Position numbers and translations under genes: made by a program. Shown in pieces: positions 1 through 12,261 of a stretch of DNA of 64,000 nt (positions within the stretch are counted from its first letter, which is position 1; every line of letters starts with the position of its first letter). The notes under the pieces are model-generated. The model was not told the DNA's origin. It did no database searches and was given only the letters and a program-made list of their open reading frames with translations. Source of the DNA: Sipunculus nudus (Eukaryota; Annelida; Sipuncula; Golfingiida; Sipunculidae); NCBI GenBank assembly GCA_026874595.1, contig CM049312.1:47743429-47807428 (forward strand), in the 5' to 3' direction.

Positions 1-2674
1 TTCTGGCTAAACGTTGATTATCAGGTAAGTCAGTTTTATTCCTAAGGTATTTTATGATAGGTATTAAATCCTCATCTTGACCCTGTAATTCCTGTATCGG
101 GGTAATCTCAGGAAGAAGATGTTCCAATAACTGTTGTGGGGTCGCGTCCGTGTAATTTTGCGAGGCTTGAGCCAACTCTTGTAATTGATTAATTTCAGGA
201 GTTATGATCTGAGAGCTATAAGTAAAGCGATGTTCAACCAAATCAGATGTCTGATCCGGAATAGTCTGCGTAGAAAGTAAACTAAGACTAGACACATCAC
301 GGGTGTCCTCCCGAGATATGGGTTGTAAACTAATATCATAATTTCTTCTTGAAAGAGCGTCCGCATTAACGTTTGATTTTCCAGACTTATATACTATTGT
401 ATATTTATATGGCTGTAATTTCATAGCCCAGCGAGCGAGCCTTGCTGATGAATTTTTACAGGAGTCCAAATAAGTCAGAGCCCTATGATCTGTCACGATT
501 GTGAATGGCCGGTCGTTTGCAAGATACACATTGTAATGTTTAATACCTTCTATAATAGCTAAACACTCTTTATCTGTTATGCCCCATCTGGTTTCGTTAT
601 TTCTCAAATTTCGGCCACCATAGGCAATAACACGCTCCTTGCCATGGTCGTCTTTTTGACCTAAAATATAACCAATAGCATAATCGGATGCATCAGTATA
701 TAAAATGAATTCCTTGTCAAAATCAGGATACACCAAAACAATAGGTTCCGTAGTCAGAGCCTGTTTCAGTTTAGTAAAAGCATTTTGGCACGCAGTATCC
801 CAATTGAATGGAATATCTTTATGCAATAATCTGGTCAATGGGTAAGCAATCTTTGAATAATCTTTAACAAATTTTCTGTAGTAATTACATAATCCTAAGA
901 AACTGCGCATTTGTTTAGGGTTCTTAGGTTGGGGAAAAGTGGCAACAGCTTGTGTCTTCGCTGTGTCCATTTCAACACCACTAGTTGTGATATAGTGACC
1001 TAAAAAATTGACCTTAGGAGTGGCAAAATGACATTTGGATGGTTTCAGTTTTAAGTTAGCTTGTCGTAGTCTAGTAAAAATTTGAGACAAATGAGTGAGA
1101 TGTTCAGATAAATTACGACTATAAACAAGTATATCATCAACATATACTACAGCATTTTTAAAGTTTAAACCCTTTAAAATAGTTCCAACTGTAAAAGAGA
1201 ACGATGATGGTGCATTACGAAGACCGAAGGGCATAACATTCCAGGTATATGTACCTGAATGCGTGACAAATCCAGTTTTGTCAATAGAGTCAGGGTGCAT
1301 TGGAATCTGCCAAAATCCAGAGGCCATATCTAGAACAGAGAATATGCGCGCTTTTGCTTGTCCAATACTATCAAAAACATCCTCAATTCGAGGTAAAGGA
1401 TGACTTACTGGCTTAGTTATAGCATTTAATTTTCTATAATCCACAGCAAATCTATATTGTCCATTTTTCTTAGGAACTAATAAAACAGGAGCTTGCCATA
1501 AGGATGTAGATTCTTGGATGATGCCCGTATCGAGCATTTCCTGAACTTGCCTATCTATTTCAGCCTTTTTAGTGGGGCTTACTCTGTATGGGGCCAGTCG
1601 AATGGGAGTTTCATCACCAGTATCGATTGAATGAGAGAATACATTTGTACGTCCTAATTCATTAATATTAGTAGCAAAAATGTCCCGATTTGAGCCTAAA
1701 AATGCCAGTAATTTATATCTTTCCTGTTCATTTAATTCTGTTCCTTCTAAGTTGAAGTTTAAGGATTGGGCTATTTTATAATATTCCTTCTCGCTATCCT
1801 CATTGGTATTACTAGCACTAACCTGATTAATGTCCATACTGACTTGGCGATCGATAATGGTGAATGCGTCAGATGTGGGTGAAAGTAAACGGAATGAGGC
1901 AATGGGATAACCCTGTGAGAGTTTAATTGGTTTGGTATAAGGATTCATAACACGCATGACAGTTTTTGAATTGGATAAGGTATTGATGCTATACGCCCCA
2001 GCTAATCGTTTCGACTTTCTTAATAAGCTAAGAGGAATGACCTGTCCAATGGTATCCGAGAAGTATGGATCCGGAGTATAAACAGGTAATATTGTTTCTG
2101 TGAGCGGTTGACAGGTAGTATTAATCGCAACTCTGAGATACGAGTGATTAGAGGGCCGTCCCTTACTACACAGTGGAATGTGATATTTACCATTCATTAA
2201 GGAGAGAACATTATGAGAAAAATCAATTTGGGCTTGGTACTTCTGTAAATAATCCGTACCTAATATTATGGGTACACTACTAGATGTTAAGACCAGAAAG
2301 GAATGTTTGGTACTGAATTCCCCCAATTTAAGAGTTAAATCAACCTGACCCATAACTTTAACATGGATATTTCCGATCCCTTTTACATATGAAATGTTTA
2401 CTGGATTAACCGGAATAGTACCCCTGTTGTTTAGATTTTGTATCGTATGCCAATCAATACAAGAGACTTTGACTAATAAACATTGGACTTCGAGGGAATT
2501 AACTGTAGCTGTAACCAAATTATTATATCTGTTATTTTGAAGATTGACTAAAATATGGGGACATTTGATATCTGGGTCTCTAAGGACCTGGTTCCGAGGA
2601 CGGTTATGTCTACTGATCGATGGAGAATTTTGTTTTAAAGCGCTACGGTCCAGTTCAGGATCAGGCGTTATATC
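1..2674 (-). CDS. pol: Ty3/gypsy-type pol polyprotein (protease-RT-RNase H), 3' part cut by window edge
   Basis: The minus-strand frame directly after the gag TAG stays open to base 1, about 890 codons with no stop or frameshift. Order: a retropepsin-like region (about 2490-2200), where the strand CLLV is followed directly by KVSCID and the DTG/DSG active site is absent, while the later ILGTDYL flap-side motif remains (near 2245-2262). Next comes reverse transcriptase with LDMASGFWQI, MPFGLRNAP and the YVDD catalytic box (1133-1144). RNase H follows with TDAS (687-698), TDHRAL (about 482-499) and NADALSRR (about 343-367). Integrase would lie left of base 1. It has no methionine start of its own, so it would be made by suppression of the gag stop or from an altered copy. 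The YVDD and RNase H signatures are Ty3/gypsy (Metaviridae) style. I did not assign a clade. The RT frame looks young, but the protease loss suggests this copy could not process its own polyprotein. Confidence 0.93.
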
Positions 2675-3661
2675 CTATTTAAACATTACTCTATCAAACC
2701 GTACAGTTTTAGGAGTAGTTTTAGCGTTGCGACATACACGGGCCAAATGGCCTATTTCACCACAAAAATTACAGCTAACATTTTTAAATCTACATAGATA
2801 AGCCCAATGATTATAACCACACCGTGGACACGGCGAAGGTGGCTGACTGTTACCTGGCAATGGTCGTCTGGGTTGTCTGTAACCTTGAGTGGAGCGTTGT
2901 TGTTGTGGTCCCGGAGATCGCCAGCGGGGAGGGGATGCAGGTGATGCGGAACGCATTCCTGTGCACTCACGTGATGGTGTGCGAGGTCGTCTCAGCGGAG
3001 TTTCGGTGGCGGTCGACGGGGCCCGCTGCCAAACAGCGTTGCTGATCTCTTCACACAGCTCCGTTATATTAAGTTGTGGTGGAATCGGCGAGTTGGTAAT
3101 GGGATGAAATTCAACAGCCTTACGAGCCAGTTCTGTCAAATCCTCAAGATTTTGTGGGTCTTTTAAGTCTATGTATTGTTGGATTCCTCTGGGAAACCCA
3201 ATTTTAATGGCGTCCATGATATCCTGTTCAGATTTACCGAGCTGCGCTCCCATATTACGGAGGTGATCAATGTAATGATCAACAGTTTCGGTGGACTGAA
3301 AAACTCTTGTATTAAAAGTTCTTAAAATAGCGAGTCTCTGACCCTTACGCGCGAAACGTTGTGTAAAAGCTTCTGCTAGTTTTGTAAAGTCTTTACGCGT
3401 GTCTAAAGGTAGAGAACGATACCAAGACGCGGCAACACTACCTGGAGCTAGTTTTAAGGAGAATATTTCAGCTCTCTGATCGCTTCTAAGACCTTCTACG
3501 GACGGTTTCGTCCAGCCTAGTAGGACAGCTGTGGTGTTAAAACGGTCGAGCCAGTCAATTGCATCTGTGTCACCATCTCCATAAAACATGGGAATAACTG
3601 AACAGTCTATTTTACCTGACGGTGTAGAATCTGATGATGTCTTCTGTCCTGTTGGTGCCAT
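2675..3661 (-). CDS. gag: gag polyprotein of the same LTR retrotransposon
   Basis: 328 codons ending in TAG (2675-2677). I chose the ATG at 3659-3661 (MAPTGQK...). The frame stays open upstream, but that stretch is the primer-binding site. The N-terminal two thirds looks like a retroelement capsid (WLDRFN, WYRSLP, FTQRF, DHYIDHLRNMG). A Pro/Arg/Ser-rich linker follows. Near residues 278-310 are two zinc knuckles: CPRCGYNHWAYLC (CX2CX3HX4C, one residue short of the usual spacing) and CNFCGEIGHLARVC (canonical CX2CX4HX4C). The knuckles would bind genomic RNA in the particle. The next codon after TAG continues the pol frame, so gag and pol are in the same frame separated only by one stop. Confidence 0.9.
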   Translation of the reverse strand: MAPTGQKTSSDSTPSGKIDCSVIPMFYGDGDTDAIDWLDRFNTTAVLLGWTKPSVEGLRSDQRAEIFSLKLAPGSVAASWYRSLPLDTRKDFTKLAEAFTQRFARKGQRLAILRTFNTRVFQSTETVDHYIDHLRNMGAQLGKSEQDIMDAIKIGFPRGIQQYIDLKDPQNLEDLTELARKAVEFHPITNSPIPPQLNITELCEEISNAVWQRAPSTATETPLRRPRTPSRECTGMRSASPASPPRWRSPGPQQQRSTQGYRQPRRPLPGNSQPPSPCPRCGYNHWAYLCRFKNVSCNFCGEIGHLARVCRNAKTTPKTVRFDRVMFK

Positions 3662-3700
3662 ATTGATTATGTCGTGACGAGGTAGATCGTTGTACCAAAA

Positions 3701-3714
3701 CCGGATCTCCACCA
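3701..3714 (-). promoter_or_regulatory. Primer-binding site of the LTR retrotransposon
   Basis: Read on the minus strand the LTR ends in CA, then one T, then TGGTGGAGATCCGG. A TGG start abutting the LTR is the signature of a site pairing with the 3' CCA end of a tRNA. I could not assign the tRNA. Confidence 0.6.
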
Positions 3715-3715
3715 A

Positions 3716-4000
3716 TGTGTTACAACGGGGAATTAGGGGAGTTCTTCCCTGGCCATAACACAGTCACACGGCGCGTCAGGTGAATAACTGAGACAGTCCA
3801 AGTGGATATTGTGCTGTTTTATTTCCAGTTGTCTTGGTTTACATGTTGATGATGGCGTGGGTCTGTCTGCCAGTTCCCAGCCCAACACAGGATTTTGTAT
3901 CAGTATTACTACGTCACAAACCTTTACATCATCTTACACTTTTTCTATTGGATATTGGATGTGTGTCATTATGACATACCTGAATGTTTAGATAACCATA
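3716..4000 (-). repeat. LTR (5' LTR of the minus-strand element), inner edge only
   Basis: The LTR abuts the primer-binding site; its minus-strand end is CCCCGTTGTAACACA, closing in CA. A minus-strand AATAAA signal lies at 3818-3823, about 100 bases from the inner edge, as expected for R/U5. I could not find the outer edge; 4000 is a placeholder. The other LTR is outside the window, so the target duplication cannot be tested. Confidence 0.5.
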
Positions 4001-5065
4001 TATGGCTTCGGCTTTCGCCTACGCACAAACTTTTTCCTTGTTTTACCTAAAGCTCATGTAATATCATTATATTCCTGTCATTAATATATTCAGGGTACAT
4101 ATTTGTCTCCTGATCAATTCTGTGTGACCCAGCTACTTACTGACTCACTTTTGGTACAGTTTTCCTGTCCTAAATTACTGCCTCATGCGCAGGCCGGTAT
4201 TCACCGTACCTTTGACTTTATATCATTTTACACTGTCATCCAGATCTAAACCTGGCTTCTGCTGATGCCTATAATAACAGAATCTATTTTGGCTTACTTG
4301 ATTAAGTTTACATTCACATGGCTATAACAATTATACCAGTCTATAGTAATCACTGGTTGTCTGCATTCAGAATTTATGTCCATTAAAATACTCATTTATC
4401 AGCTTCTTTTCTAAACCTATATGCTAACCGACATATGGAGATCGGAATCCAAACACCTGTCTTACAATGGTAGACAATGCGTTGGTACACCAATTTAGGC
4501 TATTATCATTTCTCTCTGTCGATCTATCTGTCTTTCCATCTGCTGAACTGGTAACTGATCTTATGTGTACCAAAATATTGCGTTAAAATCAGTAATTAAT
4601 TATAATAGATATTAACACCTCTTACCACATAACATTTATGTCAACGTAGAAAGTTTCAACAAAATTGGCATATAGGTTCTTCAACAATTTGACTTGAAGT
4701 TGTGAATCACAGCCCATAATGTCGATCATGCTTGGCAGCTGAGCGTCATGACCCATGGGTCACTTGATCATTTATTTTTAGCTTGTTTATCAACATTGGA
4801 GAGAATTCTGTTACCATTCCCGAGTACAAAAGAATTTGTCTGTATTTTTTGCTTTAAAATATCTACTGTGATGCGTTTGCAAGATTTATGAAACCATTCT
4901 AAACAAGCATCATATTGTGCAATGGGGCCATTACCATAACCAAAGTGAGTTTTTCTCTATATGGCTGTCTACATGTGTAATATACATCTACAGAGGCACA
5001 CTTATTTTCAGACTTTTTTCCTTGTATCAATTTTGTTCAGGGAATTCTTTCATTTCATTATTTTA
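4001..5065. other. Non-coding stretch, largely unassigned
   Basis: AT-rich with no convincing exon. It probably includes the rest of the LTR and intron or intergenic sequence. The only recognised piece is the family A/D 3' end at 4736-4767. Confidence 0.5.
4736..4767 (+). mobile_element. Family A/D 3' terminus (solo end)
   Basis: CAGCTGAGC, then the perfect palindrome GACCCATGGGTC (4750-4761), then ACTTG. This is the 3' signature of the A/D repeat family. No matching 5' end is seen nearby. Confidence 0.75.
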
Positions 5066-6242
5066 TCAGCTAAAACAAAGTTTTGCGGATACTATGTTTC
5101 TGACCGTGTTCCGCCGCTGCCGCAGCCGCGGCCTTTTTTTCCGGAGAACTCCTCTGAGACTTCTTGACGGATTTTTCTGAAATTTACACAAATTATCGGG
5201 TCACATGTGAACTGGTGCCTAACCAAGTGGCCTTGACCTCTGACCTTTCCTCTCTGCCCAGCGTCCGTTTGTGCGTCTGTTTCCACACATAAACCCACAT
5301 ATTTCAGGAACCCTTTGACCGATCAGGATAAAAATTTTACACAAATGTAGCCCTTGGATAGCTTTATAACATACATAAAAATGGTGGCGCCACCTGCAGC
5401 CATTTTTGCACAGCATCCATTTGTTTGTCTGCCTTAGGTTAAAATCACTCATATCTCTGCAGAGGTTTGACTAATTCACCTGAAATTCGGTATGTGTATA
5501 CATCCCAGATGGCTTTCTTGATTCTATGACAGGTGGTGCCACCTACCTTCACGCTGCAGACATCCAAGCTCATATCTCAGGAACCGTTTGACCAATCAGG
5601 AAAAAAATTTACACAAATGTAGCCCTTGGAGAGCTTTATAACATACACAAAAATGGTGGTGCCACCTGCAACCATTTTCACACTGCGTCCATCTGTTTGT
5701 CTGCCTTTGGTTAAAATAACTCATATCTCTGCAGTGACTTGACCAAATTACCTGAAATTTGGCATGCGTATACATCCGAGATAGCTTTCTTGATTTTATG
5801 ACAGGTGGCGCCACCAACATTCACGTTCACGCTGCAGACATTATTGCTTATATCTCCTGACTCGTTTGACCAATCAGGAAAAAAAATTTACACAAATGTA
5901 GCCCTTGGATATATTTATAACATACACAAAAATGGTGGCCCCAACTGCAGCCATTTTTGCACAGTGTCCATCTGTTTGTCTGCTGTGGGATAAAATCACT
6001 CCTATCTCTGCAGTGGTTTGACTTTTCCACATGAAATTTTGCATGTGTATACATCTTGGATAGTTTCTCGTTCAAATAACAAGTGGCGCCATCTACAATC
6101 ATGTTTATGTGGCAGAGATCCATTCTAATATGTAACAGAGGTAACTCTATTCCCCTTGCCACTCAATCCATGCCTCACTTCACCCGTCCTTCTCTGACTT
6201 TGGCGGATACACGTAGTCGCTTGTCGACTACCCATATTCTAG
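5066..6242 (+). mobile_element. Family C Helitron-like element, copy 1
   Basis: It begins A|TCAGCTAAAAC, whose first bases pair with GTTTTGCGGATAC a few bases on, forming a 5' hairpin. It ends with TTTGGCGGATAC, the hairpin GTAGTCGCTTGTCGACTAC, a 7-base spacer and CTAG|T. Host A on the left, host T on the right, 3' CTAG and an upstream hairpin are the classic Helitron arrangement. The interior holds partial tandem units with the GGTGGCGCCACC palindrome (5383, 5804) and conserved phrases such as GAACCGTTTGACC. Short open frames in it have no family resemblance and look incidental. Non-autonomous. Confidence 0.75.
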
Positions 6243-6641
6243 TTAACTTTATATTGTAGATTAAAGGGATTTTTCAGTCTCTGACCAGAACAAAATTGTA
6301 CACTTCAGAAATGCACAAAACCGGAATACAACTGCATATTTTACATCTTTAACTGCACATTAAAATTTACCCTGGTTGCTATCACTTTTCTTAAAATCAC
6401 AGGTGATATTATGATGATGTCACAAGTTCTGCTTATTGAATAAGCGCCATGACCCATGAGTCTCTTATCCATTAGATTATGAAACATATAAGTTGGATAG
6501 CCACTCAAATGAGGAAACCAAGTACTGATTTCTAATGATAAGTTTGTCTGATACAGGCATCCTCTATTGCATTTAATATTGCAGATAACAAGTAAAAATT
6601 TTGTTAAGTGCAAGTGACTTGTCTGGTGTCTGCTTTTACAG
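6243..6641 (+). other. Intron sequence before exon 1
   Basis: No intact element. A weak relic of the A/D 3' end (AAGCGCCATGACCCATGAGTC) lies near 6440-6465. The stretch ends in a pyrimidine-rich acceptor, TGCTTTTACAG. Confidence 0.5.
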
Positions 6642-6768
6642 CAGTTCCAATATGTTGCAGGTGTGTGGCTCCCTCTTGAAGCACTGCTGTATGTTGGTAC
6701 CCATTGAACATGAGCGTCTTCTCACCAAGATCTGTACTTTAATCTACAACCTTGTGTCAAAACAGCAG
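6642..6768 (+). CDS. Host gene exon 1 of 3 seen here (ARM/HEAT-like protein)
   Basis: Acceptor TGCTTTTACAG ends at 6641 and donor CAG|GTAACT follows 6768. Translation after one carried base (C): SSNMLQVCGSLLKHCC, then MLVPIEHERLLTKICTLIYN, then LVSKQQ, with no stop. The residue pattern, amphipathic leucine-rich helices, is that of an armadillo/HEAT-type solenoid. It enters in phase 2 and leaves in phase 0, matching the exon at 32713. I do not recognise the protein. It stands out from the flanking AT-rich repeats by its balanced codon use. The initiator exon lies outside the window. Confidence 0.75.
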
Positions 6769-6846
6769 GTAACTGTCAAAAGCTTCTTTTTACTAACAGC
6801 ATTTATTGATTCATATTCATCATAAGTTATGACCAATGTTCAATTT

Positions 6847-7740
6847 TAGCTCAGATGGCAATCTGGCCATTAACAGGGCACTTTTTTTAAACCATTGGAC
6901 CTTTGAATCCAAAATTTTGCATACAGTTTGATGTCCCCAAAATTCCTATCATACTGAAAATTGGGTCACTAGGACTTTGTTCATTCATGATATTAATGAA
7001 AAACCTCTAAAACCTTTTCCATTAAAAACCCATTGTTACACTTCAAGACTGCCTAATATCAAAACCACTGATCTGTTTTTGATCATATTTAGTATGCCTA
7101 TTCTTCCATACATTTCCTATATACATACCAAAAATTAGGTCAGTATTGTGTATTGTTGAAGTTATGGGCCCAAACATAATGCACCTTGTAAAAAAATCAG
7201 GTAGTATATTTACTCACTTAACATGAGAATTGCAGAGGCTAGAGACTTTTTTTCAGGGAAACAATTTCATTTAATCAGGATTCAACTGTATACCAAATTT
7301 AGATCTGAATAATACAAATTTTATAAGTTATTCGCATAAATATAAAATCAGTACCTTAAATTTTGCCTGACTTTTGCCATGGCACATATTTTCCCTGTAA
7401 GCACTGTTGATTTATTTTCATATCATGCACACGTAAGGATTTCAGATTCTAAATTCTGAAATTTGAAAGGAATTGATAAAAAACTAGCTTTTATTAACGT
7501 TTTTATGAGACCATGTCACACCTAGGTTATACTGAAACCCCTCTGTATGCCCCCTTGTTGACCTTTCAGGCCAATTGTGCATGCTTGAAGCGAGGCATAC
7601 TCTGCAGCCAGCCAGCTCTTGGGTGGCTTCAGCTGGATCTAAATGTCCAACCCCCTCCTCTAGTAGTTGTTTTGGGGAAAAAAATGTATTGCTTTATAGT
7701 AACAACTTCAAGAAGAATTAATGAAAATGGAATTTTATAG
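6847..7740 (+). mobile_element. Family A copy, degraded 5' end
   Basis: Starts TTTTAGCTCAGATGGC (damaged hairpin) and runs through the family A interior: GGCAC..TTGGACCT, GATGTCCCCAAAAT, GACTGCCTAATATCAAAACC, TTATGGGCCCAAACATAATG. No 3' hairpin end before 8100. The tail near 7510-7640 is shared with 22254-22440. The open frame in that tail is repeat-derived. Confidence 0.7.
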
Positions 7741-8122
7741 TAAATTAGTAACAGGGAATTACTTTGCAATTACTGCTGTTTTATGGATCTTCCATGGATG
7801 GCCAAAAATGTATTTCAAATGAAAACATACAGTCACCATTGGGTATTTTTCATTTCAACCATAAAAATTAAAAATAAATAATTAAATAAAGTTGTTTACT
7901 ATTAGGAATTATATGAAGCAAATTAATGATAGACAAGGATGCAGTTGATTATATTAAATCAATCTAAATTTCCAGGATTTTTCCAGGTGTTTAATTTGTT
8001 GATTTATATGTAATACAAAATTAAAAAAAAATTGAAATATGTCAAGAATTTAAAATATTAACCACCAGTTTATCAGCATCTGTTGCATCATGCCTCTGTA
8101 GACATTTAAATTTTAGGTTATT

Positions 8123-11100
8123 AGCTCAGCTGACTATAAGTCATCTGAGCTATAGTCGTGGTCCATTGTCTGTCGTCCGTCCGTCCGTCCGTCCGTCCGT
8201 CCGTAGATGTGGCACGTTTTGAATCGGTAAAACCTAGGAATCCAAAATTAAGCATAATGTTAGATGTCCCCAAGATCTCCTACCAAGCCGAAAACTGGGT
8301 CTTTGCGACTTTGTTCCTTGGAGAAATTAAGGAAAAACCTTAATTTTTTATTAAAATCCTATTTTCACACTTCAGGACTGCCTAATATCAAAACCACTCA
8401 TCTGTTTTTCCTCATATTTACTATAAATATTCCTCTATATAGTTCCTATGTACATGCCAGAAATTAAGTCTGTAAAGTATAAATTCTTTAAGTTATGGGC
8501 CCAAACATAATAGACATTGTAAAAAATCAGGAAAAGTAATAACTCACTTAACATGAAAAATTTTGAAACTAGAGTCTATTTTCTCACGTATATAACTATG
8601 TTTAATTAAGATTCAATTGTTTACCCAAAATTAGATCTGAACTTTGTAAATTTTTTAAGTTATTAGCATAAAAAAAAATCAGTACCTTAAATTTTGCCCA
8701 ACTTTGACCATGGCACGTTTTTTTCCTGTAAGCACCATTGATTTAATTTTCACAGCATGTAAACATAAATATTTAGTTTAGTCTAAATCTGAAATTTGAA
8801 AATAAAAGCTTGAAAATTAAGCTAGTTATTGATTTTTAGCTCAGCTGACTATAAGTCATCTGAGCTATAGTCGTGGTCCATTGTCCGTTGTCCGTCCGTC
8901 TGTCTGTCCGTCAGTCCGTCTGTCTGTCTGTCTGTCCGTCTGGATGTCCGTCCATAAGACTGGCACGTTTCGACACCATTGGACCTACGAATCTGAAATT
9001 GGGCATACAGTTAGATGTCCCTAAAATCTCCCACCATGCCAAAAATTGGGTCAATAGGACTTCGTTCCTTCGAGATATTAAGGAAAAACCTGAATTTTTT
9101 ATTAGAAATCTATTTTCACACTTCAGGACTGCCTAATATCAAAACCACTCATCTGGTTTTCTTCATATTTATCATAAATATTCCTCTATAAAGTTTCTAT
9201 GTACATGCCAGATATTAAGTCAGTATTATAAAATTTAAAAAAGTTATGGGCCCAAACATAATGGACTTTGTAAAAAAATCAGGAAGATATTTGGTCACTT
9301 AAGACCAAAAGTGTTAAAGGTAGGGACTTTTTTCCAGTAATACAACTTTAATTAATCGAAATTAAATTGTATACCAAAAATTATATCAAAATCTGGTAAA
9401 TTTTTTTAAATATTGGCAAAAATATAAAATTGGTACCTTAAATTTTGCCCAACTTTGGCACTGTGGATTTAATTTTCACAGCATGTATACATAAGGATTT
9501 AATCTTTTAAAATCTGAAATTTAAAAATAAAAGCTGCAAAATTAGGCTAGTTATTTTTTTTTTGGAGGCTCTTGTTGTATTCCCTTACATTGTCAAACAG
9601 TCCACTTTGATAACTGTAGGTCATTCAGTGCACATCTCTATGCTCCCCAGGCTGTTGGCATGATTTTTGATGTCCCCAAAATCTCCTACCATACCAAAAA
9701 TTTGGTCATTAGGACTTCGTTCCTTCAAGATATTAAGGAAAAAGAACTCCATTTTCCATAAAAAAAAGCCATTGTTACACTTCAAGGCTGCCTAATATCA
9801 AAACCACTGATCTGTTTTTGATTGTATTTAGCATTCACTTTCTTTCATACATTTTCTACGAACATACCAAAAATTAGGTCAGTATTGGGTATTATTTTGA
9901 AGTTATGGGGCAAAACATAATGCAATTTTTAAAAAAATCAGGAAATATATTTACTCACCTAACATGAGAATTGCTGAACCTAGAGACTTTTTTTTCAGGA
10001 ATATAACTTTATTTAATCAAGATTCAAGTGTTTACCCAAAATTAGATCTGAATTTTGCAAATTTTTCAAGTTATTAGCATAAATAAAAATCAATACCTTA
10101 AATTTTTGTCCAACTTTGGCACTGTTGATTTAATTTTCACAGCATATAAACATAAGGATTTAATCTTTTAAAATCTGAAATTTCAAAGAAATTGATTGGA
10201 AAGAATAGCTTTTATTCATGTTTTCATACACCATGTCAAGTGTTGTTTACATCTAGCCCACCTAGTAGTACAACCTTCACTTGCATAATGTAACCCACCC
10301 AAGGCAGCTTGCCTTGGGTCAGCTTGGCCACTACCAGCTTCCCCTCTGCCCTGCACCCCCCCCCAGCAGGTGCATAAACTAGATGAATGTTATTATTTTC
10401 TGTATTTGATTCATTCTTATTCTAGGCTATGCTACATTTTAGATTTTGTATTTTACCACCAGGGTTACAGTGATTAAAGTGTACATTTAATTGTGTCCAC
10501 AAAGTGGTGTATTGCTATGAAAGTGTGGATGTTCATGAGATAAGTAATTCCTTACTTCAGAGGAGTAAAAACTTCACCAGGTGTGAAATTGAGTATTTAT
10601 TCCAGTAATAAATTAAAACTGGGATAGTAATTAGCACAATGATATTGTTTGTCCCTCATTCAACCAACAGTGTGTTTACTTTATTTGAAAAGATGTTTTA
10701 TTTTATCAAATTTACTGAATCTTTTATTTTATTTTGGTGAATAAAATTAAGCATGTACTGAAAACTCCAATGTGCAAAACTTTTTGATAGTGATTCAAGG
10801 AATATTCTTGTAGATGCCATGTTGTGGCATTATTTTCTTTTAAATTCAGTTTAAACATTTATGATTTAAAACAATAAAATATATGTGTATGCATAATATG
10901 ACCCAATATGAGCTACACTCTGGATATATGATGATTGCAACTTTTGCAACAATTCTAATATTTTAACTTATAGTTTCAGTTTTTTACTCTGTATATATAA
11001 TGATTGCAACTTTTGCAACAATTCTAATATTTTAACTTTTATTTTCAGGTTTTTTTATTAAAAATTTATAAAACCTGTAAATAAAAGAATGATTCAGATA

Positions 11101-12052
11101 TAAACTTCTTAATGGAAAAAGTGGATATGCTTAAAAAAAATAGGATTATATATAAACTTAAATGCATTATTTCCTTGAAAGTGAAATAAAGGTATTAGTC
11201 CATTCTGTCAACTTGCCTGTCCATCTGTAAATTTTCATATGCATCACAGTATCTCAAAACTTTTACTGTTTTTCTTCATGACAGTCTTGTCAGAGTATTA
11301 ATTGCAATCATATATTTAGAACTTTACTGTAACCAAGTAGGAGGGCCCCTTTCCTCTTAGCTTTTCATATTCTTATATAAATGAAAAACATTACAATAAA
11401 ATATTTCTACATCCACCTTCGTGCTGCCCTCACTTTTCCCTTCTCCGAACCCCATCCCAAAGTCAGCCTCAGTAAGCAAGAACAAGATGAATCAGATATA
11501 TTCATACTTTAATATTTTGTATAACTATTTGTCCATAGGTACCTATGTACATGCCAGAAATTATGTCAGTATTGTGTAATATGTAGACATAGTGGGCATC
11601 ACAATAATGTACCTTGTCAAGACTAAAGAGATATTGTGTCATACAGTCACAAATTCATGAATCACTTCATCAGCATAGTTAATCATAACATCATATCTGT
11701 CAAATTGAAAGCTTGCAGACTACCATACACTTTAGATCCTTCAAAAAATAGCCTTATCATCATTCTACTACTGCTTATTACTGCTGTCATTGCATTCATA
11801 TTTGCTCAAATATATCACAATTTTCAACCCCTCCTAAATAAATAAAAAATAAACCACTATATTTGACTCTATTAATCTATCAGTCAGGTAATTTCATTTA
11901 TCATTTACTCACATATTACATTAAATTCCTTTATAATAGCCCAACATGTCCATGATATTCATAAGCTTTATCGACTTGATATAGTATCACAGTGGAGAAA
12001 CATTTATAGTCCAATCATGATCAGCTGAGCGCCGTGACCCATGGGTCCCTTG
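8123..12052 (+). mobile_element. Family A composite element with two 5' ends and one 3' end
   Basis: 5' hairpins (AGCTCAGCTGACT ... AGTCATCTGAGCT) occur at 8123 and again at 8838, each followed by a CCGT/CTGT microsatellite and the family A interior. A third interior repeat without a 5' hairpin starts near 9650. The only 3' end is at 12021-12052: CAGCTGAGC, GACCCATGGGTC (12036-12047), CCTTGT. Units are offset by about 715 bases, so this is either an element with tandem internal units or two elements in series. 10370-12020 is the AT-rich family A 3' interior, with an 85-base direct repeat (TGATTGCAACTTTTGCAAC near 10930 and 10998). No coding content. Confidence 0.7.
8165..8206 (+). repeat. (CCGT)n microsatellite in the 5' part of family A
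   Basis: About eight consecutive CCGT units right after the 5' hairpin. A similar CCGT/CTGT run follows the hairpin in the copies at 8838, 15715, 18233 and 43123. Confidence 0.9.
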
Positions 12053-12261
12053 TTTTTTCTGTAGTCACTTGCTTTGATTACAGATGCAGGGTCCCACTCC
12101 AGGTCACTGGAAGTCAGCTATGCCAGGGTTTTGATTTGTTACAGTCACTGGGGGAGATCCCCTGCTGTGACAGGTGTACAGTTATTCTCATATTACCACC
12201 CCAATCATCCCCCCCCCCCCCCCCGCAAACCCAACCCACCAAGTGTTATGTAGTAATTGTA
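12053..12261. other. Spacer with poly-C run
   Basis: Non-coding; a run of about 18 C lies at 12208-12226. Shares no recognised repeat. Confidence 0.6.

Noticed and set aside
3662-3715. Upstream extension of gag
   Set aside because: The open frame has no ATG there and overlaps the primer-binding site.
6434-6470. Degenerate A/D 3' end
   Set aside because: Only part of the palindrome survives and no family interior precedes it; kept out of the element list.
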